A stretch of DNA of 64,000 nucleotides from Acidovorax sp. NB1. GTDB lineage: Bacteria > Pseudomonadota > Gammaproteobacteria > Burkholderiales > Burkholderiaceae_C. Shown here piece after piece: positions 1-7,416 of the stretch. Where the stretch lies: positions 186,001 to 250,000 of the forward strand of contig NZ_BJHU01000035.1 of the NCBI RefSeq assembly GCF_005405905.1. The letters run 5' to 3'. The position numbers and the translations under genes were made by a program. Positions within the stretch are counted from its first letter, which is position 1, and each line of letters starts with the position of its first letter. A model generated the notes under the pieces. It was not told where the DNA came from. It searched no databases and worked only from the letters and a program-made list of their open reading frames with translations.

Positions 1-49
1 TGGCCGATGCGTAGCTTTCCTCAATGGTGCGGCGTTCGTCTTGGTACAT
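1..49 (-). CDS. Start of a phage gene, truncated by window edge
   Basis: An ATG at 49 reads leftwards out of the window (MYQDERRTIEESYASA, 16 residues seen). A good Shine-Dalgarno (GGGAGAA) lies just upstream, and it follows the NrdR-like gene by 10 bases in the same direction, so it is probably the next gene of the leftward phage operon. In lambda-like order this is the Q / late-regulator zone, but 16 residues cannot identify it. Confidence 0.45.
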   Translation of the reverse strand, partial: MYQDERRTIEESYASA

Positions 50-59
50 GTTCTCCCTT

Positions 60-314
60 TCAGTTCATCCAAATCGTGTGCAGCGCTGGCCGCAGGCGGA
101 TCGCCCGGGCCACGGTTGTCTCAATGGGCGCCACCTCAACGGGCGTGACCATGGGCTGCTGCTCGTCCTTGACTGGCAGCCCTTCATAGGCCGTGAATCG
201 GTGAAGGTTTGCGCACTCGATACGGCGGGCGACGGCACCGGTATGGCGGCGGCGGGTTTCCAGGACTTCGGTCCAGGCGCCGCAGATTTCGCAGGGTGGC
301 GGCTGGTAGCTCAT
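60..314 (-). CDS. Small NrdR-like zinc-finger phage protein
   Basis: This 84-aa protein begins MSYQPPPCEICG. Its N-terminal half resembles an NrdR/Ogr-type zinc ribbon: CEIC, then an Arg-rich stretch, then RRIECANLHRFTAYE, very like the end of the NrdR ribbon. The fourth ligand of a CxxC...CxxC ribbon is absent, and Leu-His follows the third Cys, so His may replace it. The start at 314 overlaps the stop of the upstream gene as ATGA, which favours it over longer in-frame starts. It sits near the end of the replication/recombination operon, where late regulators often lie. Function unknown; a small DNA-binding regulator is an inference. Confidence 0.6.
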   Translation of the reverse strand: MSYQPPPCEICGAWTEVLETRRRHTGAVARRIECANLHRFTAYEGLPVKDEQQPMVTPVEVAPIETTVARAIRLRPALHTIWMN

Positions 315-766
315 TCGGCCGCTCCTGCCGCCTTGGGCCAGACGCCCATGGCTTGAATTCGACGCTGGGTGTCGGCCACCCATGCGGGTTCAATGAGGCG
401 GCGGGCCTCCTTGCTGAACAGCGCGCCCTGGTCGAAAAGGGAATGGCACCCGCGCTGCCCTGGGCGGTCGGCACACAGCGGGAAGGTCTGCAGGTCGCAG
501 GCCTTGAGGGCCATGCCCTTCCCAGTGTTGGCGTGCGCTGCCTGGCTGTGGCCCCAGATGCCGCAGTGCTTGCAGGGCAGCTGGGCAACCAGGCGCAGGT
601 AAGCCTTGCAGCGGATGGGCTCCTCCTTCGGCACAGGGGCTGGGGCGGTGGCCACCGGCTGCGGCGCGCGGAACGCCCCGGGTGTAACGGTGGGCATGCT
701 GCGCACGCGGTCTGGGTCGCGCTGCTCGCGGCGGGGCGCGCGGGGGCGGAAGCCGGTGCGCTTCAT
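311..766 (-). CDS. HNH/DUF968-like phage recombination-associated protein
   Basis: 151 aa. After a basic, proline-rich N-terminus of about 50 residues comes a compact Cys/His region: LPCKHCG, then AHANTGKGMALKACD, then FPLCADRPGQRGCHSLFDQG. This arrangement (CxxC, AH..N, C...CH..LD) is typical of the small HNH-type nucleases or DUF968/Ref-like proteins found in the nin region of lambdoid phages. It is coupled to NinB by an ATGA overlap (763-766) and to the downstream zinc-finger gene in the same way. Nuclease activity is inferred from the motif pattern only. Confidence 0.6.
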   Translation of the reverse strand: MKRTGFRPRAPRREQRDPDRVRSMPTVTPGAFRAPQPVATAPAPVPKEEPIRCKAYLRLVAQLPCKHCGIWGHSQAAHANTGKGMALKACDLQTFPLCADRPGQRGCHSLFDQGALFSKEARRLIEPAWVADTQRRIQAMGVWPKAAGAAE

Positions 767-1263
767 GGCTGCACCCCACCGATGATTTCCCCCGTGTCAG
801 GGTCCACCTGCATGCCCTCCCACTGCTGGTAGGTGGCCGGGAACGTCACCCCCAACTCGGTCGCGGCGAAGGCGCTCACCCGGTCGATCAGCTGGCTGTA
901 TCCCTTCACACCCAGGTCTTCGGTGCTCACGCGCTGGCGGCGGCGCACTTTCTTGCCCGTGAGTGGGTTCTTGGTGGTCACGGTCTTGTGGCCCAGGTAC
1001 TCGGCGCGGAAGTGTTCCTTCCACACCGCCAGTGGGTACTGCTGGCCGTTGGGCCGGGCCTGGTCCGCGATGGCCTTGAGCACCACGCCGTGGTAGTACC
1101 GGCGCTGGCGGTCGGTCTTGGCGTCTTCGTGGAGCCGGACCTCGACGTGCAGCCGGTGGCCTGCGGCCCACATGGACTTGCACCAGGGCGCGAGCACGTT
1201 CTTGAAGTGCTGGCCAGCCTGCACGGGTTCGTTCCAGGCGGCGGAGATTGCAAGGTCAGCCAT
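763..1263 (-). CDS. ninB: NinB-like phage recombination protein
   Basis: 166 aa, matching the lambda NinB family in length and in the conserved centre (DRQRRYYHGVVLKAIADQ and WKEHFRAEYLG). Lambda NinB (Orf) is a recombination mediator that binds single-stranded DNA and can replace host RecFOR functions. The start at 1263 (MADLAISAAWNEP) overlaps the end of rusA by 8 bases; upstream in-frame starts would lie deep inside rusA. Its neighbours rusA and an HNH-type gene make a nin-like block after the replication genes, as in lambda. Confidence 0.8.
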   Translation of the reverse strand: MADLAISAAWNEPVQAGQHFKNVLAPWCKSMWAAGHRLHVEVRLHEDAKTDRQRRYYHGVVLKAIADQARPNGQQYPLAVWKEHFRAEYLGHKTVTTKNPLTGKKVRRRQRVSTEDLGVKGYSQLIDRVSAFAATELGVTFPATYQQWEGMQVDPDTGEIIGGVQP

Positions 1264-1612
1264 GACGCACCTCCACCCGGACCATGCCGCCCACCTCATC
1301 CGCCTTGGCGATGGCTAGGGACCAGTGCTTGTCATCCACACCCAGCACGTCGGCCAGCCCATCCAGGCCGGACTTCATGCGGGCGAGCAGGTTGTCCAGG
1401 TCGTAGGCCCGGCGCGTTGGCGGCACGAACACCAGGGAGACATGCAGCTTCTTGGCCTCGGTGCGGGCCGCGCCCTGTTGGCGGGCGGTGATGTAGCAGG
1501 CGTGGCGGTAGGCCTTCTTGGCGCGCGAGAGTGCGGACCAGTGCTGGCGCGCGTTTGGGCTCAGCTCCTTGGGAGGCCATGGCAGGGTCAAAATCAGTGC
1601 GTCGTGTCTCAC
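1256..1612 (-). CDS. rusA: RusA-type Holliday junction resolvase
   Basis: 118 aa, the usual RusA length. The family's acidic active site is clear: AYDLDNLLARMKSGLDGLADVLGVDD carries the aspartates that bind the metal ions, after an N-terminal LPWPPKELSPNAR typical of RusA. RusA cuts four-way junctions formed in phage replication and recombination. Translation starts at a GTG (1612) behind AGAGG. It lies upstream of and overlaps ninB in the leftward operon. Confidence 0.9.
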   Translation of the reverse strand: MRHDALILTLPWPPKELSPNARQHWSALSRAKKAYRHACYITARQQGAARTEAKKLHVSLVFVPPTRRAYDLDNLLARMKSGLDGLADVLGVDDKHWSLAIAKADEVGGMVRVEVRHG

Positions 1613-1711
1613 AGCTACCTCTAAAAAACTGAGTCATTCACCCAGTGGCCCCCTACCCCACAGAGTGGGGATCGGAGGGTGTTCCACCGGGCGGCATTCA
1701 CCACCTTGCGG

Positions 1712-1924
1712 TCAGCAACCAGATCCAGCGCGGGTGTTTCGTTCATTCGCTGCATCCCTCAGGTGTTGCTTCAATAGGCCCCTGCCGGATTCGTCGGGAG
1801 TTGCACCCTTGCCTTGCGGCTTACCGGTAACGTTTTCTGCCGGGGATCGCTGCCCCTGTGTTTTCTTCCGCGCAGCCCATGCAGGCTCTTGGTTTTTGGC
1901 CCGGAGTGCCGTGGTGTTCTTCAC
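1712..1924 (-). CDS. Small basic phage protein after the primase
   Basis: 70 aa, rich in Lys, Arg, Ala and Gly, with no recognisable domain and probably little fixed structure. Its GTG start (1922-1924) overlaps the TGA of the primase by four bases, which suggests translational coupling and is the main reason to call it. About 100 bases separate it from rusA; that gap holds a small GC-rich inverted repeat (CCCCAC/GTGGGG near 1660) but no convincing terminator. Not recognised; it could be a primase accessory or DNA-binding tail protein. Confidence 0.5.
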   Translation of the reverse strand: MKNTTALRAKNQEPAWAARKKTQGQRSPAENVTGKPQGKGATPDESGRGLLKQHLRDAANERNTRAGSGC

Positions 1925-2799
1925 GTCACGTAGCGCGCCTTCGCCTGTATCTGCCGCTCAATGCGGCGATGGGCTGATACCCCCCACTCGGCAAGCGCAT
2001 CGGCCCAATCCGTGCCTTCAATGCCCTCTGGCCATGCCACACCAGCGCCAATCAATTCGGCGGCGTTGGTGGCCTTTTCTCGGCCTGGGTTGAACCCTCT
2101 GCGCGCTTCGGTGCCGTGGTCGTCATCCGCGCAGATAACCACGCTCCCGGATGGGCGCATGGTGTCCACGACCGGAGACAGATTCCCAGCATCAAAAGCC
2201 ACGATCACGCGGGCGTTGCGCACTGACTGGAAGATGGCAAGCCCAGTGGCCAAACCCTCACAAACTGCAGTCAGAGCAGCGCGTGGGCGGTCCAGCACCA
2301 AGGCCCCGCCCTTCACGGGTGCACCAGGCCAAAAGCGCTTCTGACCATCTGGCGTGATGCTCTGCAGGCTGATGATTCGGCCCTTCCACAGCACTGGCAC
2401 CACCAGGGCATCGCCCCATATGCGCAGGGCCTGTGTGCCTACTGCTGATAAACCCTTGCGCTCCAGATAGGGATGCAGGCCATGTGCTGGTGCGCAGCGC
2501 GCCCAATGCGCACGCGCTCCCTCAATGGCGCGCAGGCGCTGAGCCCGCTCCTGCTGACGGCGGCGCTCAATGGCCGCCAGATCCACCGGGGACGAATGCG
2601 TAACGCTTTTGTCCGCCCAAGAATTGATGTCGGAGTCTGTTGCCCAGTTGCGCCAGTAACCGCGCCCATCGGCGTGAAGCACGTAGGCGCCGTTGCGCTT
2701 CTTAGGCTTGTCCAGCGTTGGGCAGCGACGCCATTTGCCATCAGCAACGATGGCGCGCGGCAACAGGCCAGACGCTTGCAAGGCTTGTTCAAACGTCAT
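1921..2799 (-). CDS. Phage TOPRIM-domain primase
   Basis: 292 aa. The C-terminal half carries a TOPRIM fold: CEGLATGLAIFQ supplies the conserved Glu, VIVAFDAGNL follows, and VVICADDDHG supplies the DxD. The N-terminal part has the KWRRCPTLDKPKKRNGAY / GYWRNWATD pattern seen in phage and plasmid primases of the toprim_3 type, with no complete Cys4 zinc finger visible. It makes RNA primers for phage replication. The ATG overlaps the helicase stop (2796-2799), so primase and helicase are made as a coupled pair; in many phages these are fused. Confidence 0.85.
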   Translation of the reverse strand: MTFEQALQASGLLPRAIVADGKWRRCPTLDKPKKRNGAYVLHADGRGYWRNWATDSDINSWADKSVTHSSPVDLAAIERRRQQERAQRLRAIEGARAHWARCAPAHGLHPYLERKGLSAVGTQALRIWGDALVVPVLWKGRIISLQSITPDGQKRFWPGAPVKGGALVLDRPRAALTAVCEGLATGLAIFQSVRNARVIVAFDAGNLSPVVDTMRPSGSVVICADDDHGTEARRGFNPGREKATNAAELIGAGVAWPEGIEGTDWADALAEWGVSAHRRIERQIQAKARYVT

Positions 2800-4301
2800 G
2801 CCGATGCTCCCATTTGCGCACCGCCAGCAGAGGGCCGGCGGTTGGCAAACCGGATTTGCTCAGAGCGGATGCGGCTGCGCACCTCGCTGCATGGCGGGAT
2901 AGCCTTAGCTGGATCAAAGTCCCCCATAGGCCATGCGCCTGTCATGTTCTTGTAGATGGCAAGGGCCTGCTTGCGGGCAGCCTCGCCTTCTCGGCGCTCC
3001 AGCACATAGCCGCAAACCTGCGGCCACAGAGATGCAGATAGCTCCTTGCGGTGTCCGCCTGCGATCAACTCCTTGAGCGTGCCGGGAACGTGCTGAACCG
3101 ATACACGGGCCGGGTATTCATGCCCACAGCATGGGCACGATGGTTGGGGCTTGTGCAGAGCGCGGCACTCAGGGCACTTCACCGGCTCCAGCTCTTTTTT
3201 CTCTTTCTTCTTAGGCTTCTCGCGCTTCTTGCCGTCGTCCAATTCACCCGCGCCGAAGTCAAAGAACGACTCGCATTCCTCGAAAAACCGGGCGCAGTTG
3301 CCAGAGTGGTCCAGCACGATGCAGTTTTGCTTTCCAGTCTCCGGGCTGATGCGCAGGCCGCGCCCGAACAACTGGATGTGCTCGGCCAGGCTCTTGCGCA
3401 GAGGCCGGGCCATGATGACGCATGACACATCGGGAATATCGAACCCGCGCGAAGCGGCAGTGACCGTAATCAGCCCACGGATTGCGCTGTCGGGTTTCTT
3501 GAATTCATTGGTCGTGTCGGCGCGGTCGTCTTCGCTGTCCTTGTATGTGTAGGTTGCGACATTGATACCAGCAGAGAGGAACTGACGCTGCAATTCCTCA
3601 ACGTGGGCGGTATCTACTGCGGAGCAGATGAACTTGCGGTTTTCCCCGTGTTTCAGGTACTCAGCCACCACATCACCCACCACCTCCAGCGCCTTTCCGC
3701 TGGCCTCGCGTTCGTCCCATTCGCCCGTGCTCTTGACCGTTACGCCCGACATATCCGGCTCCGCGCAAGAAAAGATGCGATAGGGCGAAAGCCATCCGTC
3801 ATCAATCAGGGCGCGGGTGGTTGTCACGTTGATTACCACATCAAACCACTTGCCCAGGCCCTTCGTGAACGGGGTAGCAGTCAGGCCGATGACGATGGAT
3901 GCTTTTTCTTCCATGCGCTTTTTGTGCGTCGTGTGCAGAACGTGCGCCTCGTCAAACACATCCACGGATGTATCCGGCCAGCGGCGGCGGCCAAGCGTTT
4001 GCACGCTGCAAATTTGCAGCGGCAATGCGGGGCGCCAGCGCTCATGCCCGCCCTGAATCACCCCATGGTCCAAGCCGTATCGGTCGAACGTGTCGCTGGT
4101 CTGCTGGATCAGGCTCAGGCGGTCAACCACGAACGATGCACGATTGCCCTTCTCCTTGACCATTTCCATAAGCGCCGATGCAAGAACCGTCTTGCCGCCA
4201 CCCGTAGGAGCGCAGATCAGGATGCGGCGGGCGCCATTGCGCACAGCGTCACGGGCCTTGTCGAAGGCCGCCTGTTGGTAATCGCGCAGAGTGACCTTCA
4301 T
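2796..4301 (-). CDS. DEAH-box superfamily 2 replicative helicase
   Basis: 501 aa from the ATG at 4301 (MKVTLRDYQQAAFDKARD, the Q-motif-like start of this family). Walker A is APTGGGKT near residue 35, the DEAH box is VDVFDEAHVLHT, motif III is GLTATP, and motif VI is QLFGRGLR. After the helicase core come a Lys-rich linker and a zinc-ribbon-like segment (CPECRALHKPQPSCPCCG), then a helical tail. It resembles the phage/ICE ATP-dependent helicases that unwind DNA beside a toprim primase, its next gene. Ordered leftward transcription from cro supports a replication role. Confidence 0.88.
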   Translation of the reverse strand: MKVTLRDYQQAAFDKARDAVRNGARRILICAPTGGGKTVLASALMEMVKEKGNRASFVVDRLSLIQQTSDTFDRYGLDHGVIQGGHERWRPALPLQICSVQTLGRRRWPDTSVDVFDEAHVLHTTHKKRMEEKASIVIGLTATPFTKGLGKWFDVVINVTTTRALIDDGWLSPYRIFSCAEPDMSGVTVKSTGEWDEREASGKALEVVGDVVAEYLKHGENRKFICSAVDTAHVEELQRQFLSAGINVATYTYKDSEDDRADTTNEFKKPDSAIRGLITVTAASRGFDIPDVSCVIMARPLRKSLAEHIQLFGRGLRISPETGKQNCIVLDHSGNCARFFEECESFFDFGAGELDDGKKREKPKKKEKKELEPVKCPECRALHKPQPSCPCCGHEYPARVSVQHVPGTLKELIAGGHRKELSASLWPQVCGYVLERREGEAARKQALAIYKNMTGAWPMGDFDPAKAIPPCSEVRSRIRSEQIRFANRRPSAGGAQMGASA

Positions 4302-4302
4302 G

Positions 4303-5118
4303 TCAGGCCGCCTTCCTGTACTGACGAATGAACGCCTCCACAGCGGCGGCGATCTTGTCCGGGTCTTCTTCCCCCACGGCTTTGCCACAGCGCATCAACT
4401 GGCGCTTTGCCCACTTCTCACGGTCTTGACTCTTGTGCGCCTTGTCCATGGCCTCGGACTGCTGGCGGATGGCGTGGTCACGCTGGAGCAGTGCCTTGCG
4501 AAGTTCGGCCTTGGTGTCGTCGGCTTCCATCGCCTTGAGCTGGGCGTGAAGCTGCTCGTTCTCTTTCTGGATTTCCGCAATCAGCTCGTCAATCGACTGG
4601 CCGGTGTCGGCATCGTTGGCAGGCTCTGGCTGGCGCTGCTTCTTGGCCTTCGCCAATTCGCGTTCGCCAGCCTTTTCCAGACGGGCAGTGACGCGGGCGC
4701 CCTCTTTCTGGTCGCGTTCGCGCTTGGCGGCAAGCTCTGCCTCAAACTCGGCTTCTGGCACTGCGGCCAGCTTTTGGGCGCGGCTGGAGAGGTCTTTGCT
4801 GATACCGGCGTCTGCCAGTTTTGGTGCGGTCGTGACAGACGACCGCACCTCTGCTGGCGTATGCTGGTTGACGCCAGCGCCAGCAGCACCCTTGCTCAAG
4901 CCGCCATCAGCCTTCTGTGCGGCCAGCATCTCACCCAAACGGCGCTCTGCACGAATGCGGATTTCAGCGGCATCAACTTCCAGCGTCTTGTCCTTTGCCA
5001 TCCGGCCATACGCCTGCATGGCGGCGGCTTTGTCCGCCCAGGTCTTCACCTCATCGACCGACTTGCATTCGGCCAGTGCGCGGCAGGCCGCTTCATACTT
5101 AATCAGTTGCGTGCTCAT
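4303..5118 (-). CDS. Phage-conserved coiled-coil protein, function unknown
   Basis: 271 aa from MSTQLIKYEAACRALAECK. The N-terminal third (an IKYEAACRALAE...VDEVK...DKA...AAEIRIRAERRLGE pattern) recurs in phages and integrative elements near replication genes, but I know of no assigned function. The centre has an asparagine/histidine-containing loop; the C-terminal 120 residues are charged and heptad-rich, so a coiled coil is likely. It ends one base before the helicase start codon. A role in replication initiation or partition (an O-protein analogue) is guesswork from position. Confidence 0.65.
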   Translation of the reverse strand: MSTQLIKYEAACRALAECKSVDEVKTWADKAAAMQAYGRMAKDKTLEVDAAEIRIRAERRLGEMLAAQKADGGLSKGAAGAGVNQHTPAEVRSSVTTAPKLADAGISKDLSSRAQKLAAVPEAEFEAELAAKRERDQKEGARVTARLEKAGERELAKAKKQRQPEPANDADTGQSIDELIAEIQKENEQLHAQLKAMEADDTKAELRKALLQRDHAIRQQSEAMDKAHKSQDREKWAKRQLMRCGKAVGEEDPDKIAAAVEAFIRQYRKAA

Positions 5119-5126
5119 GCTTATCC

Positions 5127-5426
5127 TCACGAACGTGGCACCTGCCAGCCGAACTTGTGGCAGCGGTGGAACATGGTTTTTGGAAGTGCTGCTTGTTTTG
5201 CTGCACAAGTACCGCTGGCCTGCAAGTGCTTGCACTCGACACAAGCGCGGCGGTCATCAATTTCCCGGTCGCGCAACATGCAGCTATCAGCCAGCGCCTC
5301 GGCTTGCAGCAATTCCAGCCCGCGCCGTTGAAACATCCCAATGCGCAGAGCCATACGGTTGATCTCGGCGGTATTCATCGCGTTGCTGTGCGGCCAGCAA
5401 TGTGCGTCTGCGGATTGGTCGCTCAC
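5127..5426 (-). CDS. Small Cys-rich zinc-binding phage protein
   Basis: 99 aa. The C-terminal half carries CVECKHL, then GTC, then FHRCHKFGW, a spacing suited to one zinc ion. The GTG start (5424-5426) overlaps the previous stop as GTGA. Similar CxxC...C...C proteins with a closing RC.KFGW occur in phage and ICE replication operons. Not assigned a function. Confidence 0.6.
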   Translation of the reverse strand: MSDQSADAHCWPHSNAMNTAEINRMALRIGMFQRRGLELLQAEALADSCMLRDREIDDRRACVECKHLQASGTCAAKQAALPKTMFHRCHKFGWQVPRS

Positions 5427-5656
5427 TTCGCCCCCCTGATCCGCTGATTGCGTGCCAGCGAAGCCGCCGACTGCTCGCGCGATTCGATGGTGATCCCGCT
5501 GGGGCGGCGCTCCAGGCTCACCGTCTGGCGGCCATTGCTGTCCAGCAGCAGATGCACATTGCCCTCAATGGGTGCGCGGCTGAGGTTGGTCTTGCGCGGT
5601 GCCTTGGAGGGCGCGGTGTCTTTCCCGCGCGGGCGGGCCATCTGGAAAGCATTCAT
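5423..5656 (-). CDS. Small basic phage protein, unknown
   Basis: 77 aa, basic, with MARPRGKD and KAPRKTN near the N-terminus and a short beta-rich middle (NVHLLLDSNGRQTVSLERR). Coupled on both sides by four-base overlaps (5653-5656 and 5423-5426). No recognised domain. Its place just after the cro/YdaS-like regulators is where lambdoid phages keep small replication regulators. Confidence 0.5.
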   Translation of the reverse strand: MNAFQMARPRGKDTAPSKAPRKTNLSRAPIEGNVHLLLDSNGRQTVSLERRPSGITIESREQSAASLARNQRIRGAK

Positions 5657-5868
5657 GGGGTCACTCCCGTGCTATCCGACAGCAGCGGATTGCCTTGCAG
5701 GCAGCGGGCGACGACCATTGCTTCATGGCCCACTTTCACTACCTCTGCCGTCAGCACAGCTTCGATGTATGCATGGCGCTCCAAGCCCTTTGCCATGGCG
5801 ATGGCGTCAAGGGCTTGGAGCAGGTGGTTGGGGGCGAGCTGGCGCAGCTCGGACTTGTCTGCGGCCAT
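5653..5868 (-). CDS. Small helical phage protein, unknown
   Basis: 71 aa. The N-terminal 45 residues (APNHLLQALDAIAMAKGLERHAYIEAVL) could form two or three helices, possibly a ribbon-helix-helix-like fold, but this is only a reading of residue pattern. It starts 3 bases after the stop of the GIY-YIG/YdaS gene and overlaps the next start as ATGA. Confidence 0.5.
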   Translation of the reverse strand: MAADKSELRQLAPNHLLQALDAIAMAKGLERHAYIEAVLTAEVVKVGHEAMVVARCLQGNPLLSDSTGVTP

Positions 5869-5871
5869 GGG

Positions 5872-6426
5872 TTACGCGGCCTCGGTGGTGGGCTGCGCGG
5901 TGAGGTCGGGCCAGATCAGGTGGAAGTCGTCTGGGCGCAGATCGCGGCGGGTGACAGCACCTTCTGTGGCGCGTTCAATGGCAACCGCATTGATGTAACC
6001 AACCCCACGCGATCCATGAACCATCTGGTTAATAAAGGAGGGGGCAACACCAATAGCCCGCGCCAAAACAGCTTGTCCACCAACAATTGCGCACGCCCGT
6101 TCTACTTGCCCTGCAGAACCTTCACGCTCGGTTTCTTGTGTAGCTTGCCCTGCCTCAATGCGCGCCCACTCGCAAACAGCCTCAAAATCCAATCCAGAGA
6201 ACCATTCGTTCTTGTGCTTTTGAGCACATGCGTCAATGCACCGCTGTATCAACATCGCCTCGGCAGAGCATTGATATTCAGTGACGAATATGGCCCGATC
6301 AACGAGTTCGATACCCACGCATGCCACACGATCAGCATGGGATGCAATACGGGATTCTGGGTCGATACTTCGGCCAACTTTTATGTGTCCATTGCTGAAC
6401 AGGCAGACGTAAAGGAAGCCTTTCAT
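5872..6426 (-). CDS. GIY-YIG (T5orf172-like) domain fused to a YdaS/Cro-type HTH
   Basis: 184 aa with two parts. Residues 1-75 (GFLYVCLFSNGHIKVGRSIDPESRI) match the T5orf172/GIY-YIG pattern, with LYV standing for GIY and KVG for YIG, followed by the conserved Arg. Residues about 105-175 (VERACAIVGGQAVLARAIGVAPSFINQMVHG...IERATEGAVTRRDLRP) are a YdaS/Cro-type helix-turn-helix, including the typical ATEGAVTRRDLRPD ending. It is the gene directly after cro and overlaps it as ATGA, the slot of cII in lambda. A regulator with a nuclease-like sensor domain is the likely role; whether the nuclease is active is unknown. Confidence 0.7.
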   Translation of the reverse strand: MKGFLYVCLFSNGHIKVGRSIDPESRIASHADRVACVGIELVDRAIFVTEYQCSAEAMLIQRCIDACAQKHKNEWFSGLDFEAVCEWARIEAGQATQETEREGSAGQVERACAIVGGQAVLARAIGVAPSFINQMVHGSRGVGYINAVAIERATEGAVTRRDLRPDDFHLIWPDLTAQPTTEAA

Positions 6427-6656
6427 TGCGTCTCCTTAGCTTCGCTGCGTGGCGTTGGTTTGATGATTTCTGGAGTACGCACGCCATGAGCACGACCAAC
6501 ACGAAGCAGGGCAAGGGCCAGAGAACCTCTGGGCTCACTGGCTTTCCCGGACGCGAGATCGGACACCGTGGACTGCACACAACCGGCCTCTTTGGCGATT
6601 TGCGCCTGCGTCATCCCCTTGGAGGAGAGAGCTGTGATGAATTCATTCCATTGCAT
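6423..6656 (-). CDS. Cro-like phage repressor (HTH_3)
   Basis: 77 aa from MQWNEFITALSSKGMTQ. A helix-turn-helix is plain in KGMTQAQIAKEAGCVQSTVSDLASGK. It is transcribed away from the CI gene and shares its control region, the classical cro position. I chose the start at 6656 because the longer frame would run across the operators and into the start of cI. The predicted -10 (6666-6671) puts the transcript start only a few bases ahead of this ATG, so the mRNA may be nearly leaderless. Confidence 0.8.
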   Translation of the reverse strand: MQWNEFITALSSKGMTQAQIAKEAGCVQSTVSDLASGKASEPRGSLALALLRVGRAHGVRTPEIIKPTPRSEAKETQ

Positions 6657-6665
6657 GATTCTCGA

Positions 6666-6694
6666 AGGATATCGTTCAACCGATATTTGCGCAA
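6666..6694 (-). promoter_or_regulatory. Probable cro (pR-like) promoter
   Basis: Reading leftwards, TTGCGC (6694-6689) and TATCCT (6671-6666) are separated by 17 bases. Operator O1 lies in the spacer and touches the -10, as expected for a promoter closed by CI. Confidence 0.5.
6670..6685. promoter_or_regulatory. CI/Cro operator O1 (oR-like cluster)
   Basis: TATCGTTCAACCGATA: half-sites TATCGT and CCGATA around a 4-base centre. It matches the three other 16-bp sites at 6707, 10338 and 10363 that share the TATCGG-N4-CCGATA core. Confidence 0.65.
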
Positions 6695-6706
6695 GAGGTT
6701 TCCCGC

Positions 6707-6722
6707 TATCGGTATCCCGTAA
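6707..6722. promoter_or_regulatory. CI/Cro operator O2 (oR-like cluster)
   Basis: TATCGGTATCCCGTAA: a perfect left half-site and a weaker right half. Its centre is 37 bases from O1, and it ends 10 bases before the cI start codon, so it could serve autoregulation of cI. Confidence 0.6.
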
Positions 6723-6732
6723 GGTCATGCTC

Positions 6733-7407
6733 ATGACCACCGACTTCGGAAAACGTCTGAAAGAAGCCAGAAAAGCAGCAAAGCTGACGCAGGTTCAGCT
6801 GGCTAAGGCTGCGGGCATCGGACAGTCAACATTGGCGGAGCTGGAAAAAACCGGCTACGGGTCGGCGCGTGTTGCAAATTTGGCGGAGGCTTGCGGTGTG
6901 TCGGTGATGTGGCTGTCTGACGGAACGGGCTCAATGCACCCGACAACCGCCCTAAGCCCCTCTCCAGCGCCAGGTGTGCCCGTGGTCCACGTCCCCCTGC
7001 TTGCCAATGCAGGCAGCATGGGCCCAGGCACGGACATCCAGCACGACGACATCCTGGTCGGGCAGATCGCCCTTTCTGAGCAGTGGGTGTCAAGGCGTCT
7101 GCAGCCGACGAACCTGAACGCCCTCCGGTTCATCCACGCCTACGGCGACAGCATGAGCCCTACCTTTGAGGATGGCGACATCCTCCTGGTGGACACAGGG
7201 ATCAGAGACCCAAAGATCATCGATGGCGTCTACGTCATGGCCGCCAACGACCGCGTTTACATCAAGCGCGTGCGCCAACGCATGGACGGGGTAGTGGAGA
7301 TCAGCAGCGACAACGCCACGGTGAAAACGGTGGACGTGCTCAACGGAGATCACCGAATCGACATACTGGGCCGCGTGGTGTGGTGCTGGAATGGGCGCAA
7401 GCTCTAG
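6733..7407 (+). CDS. CI-type phage repressor with S24 self-cleavage domain
   Basis: 224 aa from MTTDFGKRLKEARKAAKLT. Residues 15-60 form an HTH_3 domain (TQVQLAKAAGIGQSTLAELEK). A Pro/Ala linker follows, then a LexA/S24 peptidase domain with an Ala93-Gly94 cleavage site (LLANAGSMG), the serine at 140 (YGDSMSPTFEDGDILLVD) and the lysine at 178 (VYIKRV). These are the elements of RecA-stimulated self-cleavage, so the prophage should be SOS-inducible. A longer in-frame start exists upstream but would lie across both operators; AAGG precedes the ATG at 6733. It is followed at once by a secreted-protein gene. Confidence 0.9.
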   Translation: MTTDFGKRLKEARKAAKLTQVQLAKAAGIGQSTLAELEKTGYGSARVANLAEACGVSVMWLSDGTGSMHPTTALSPSPAPGVPVVHVPLLANAGSMGPGTDIQHDDILVGQIALSEQWVSRRLQPTNLNALRFIHAYGDSMSPTFEDGDILLVDTGIRDPKIIDGVYVMAANDRVYIKRVRQRMDGVVEISSDNATVKTVDVLNGDHRIDILGRVVWCWNGRKL

Positions 7408-7416
7408 GAGACGAAT

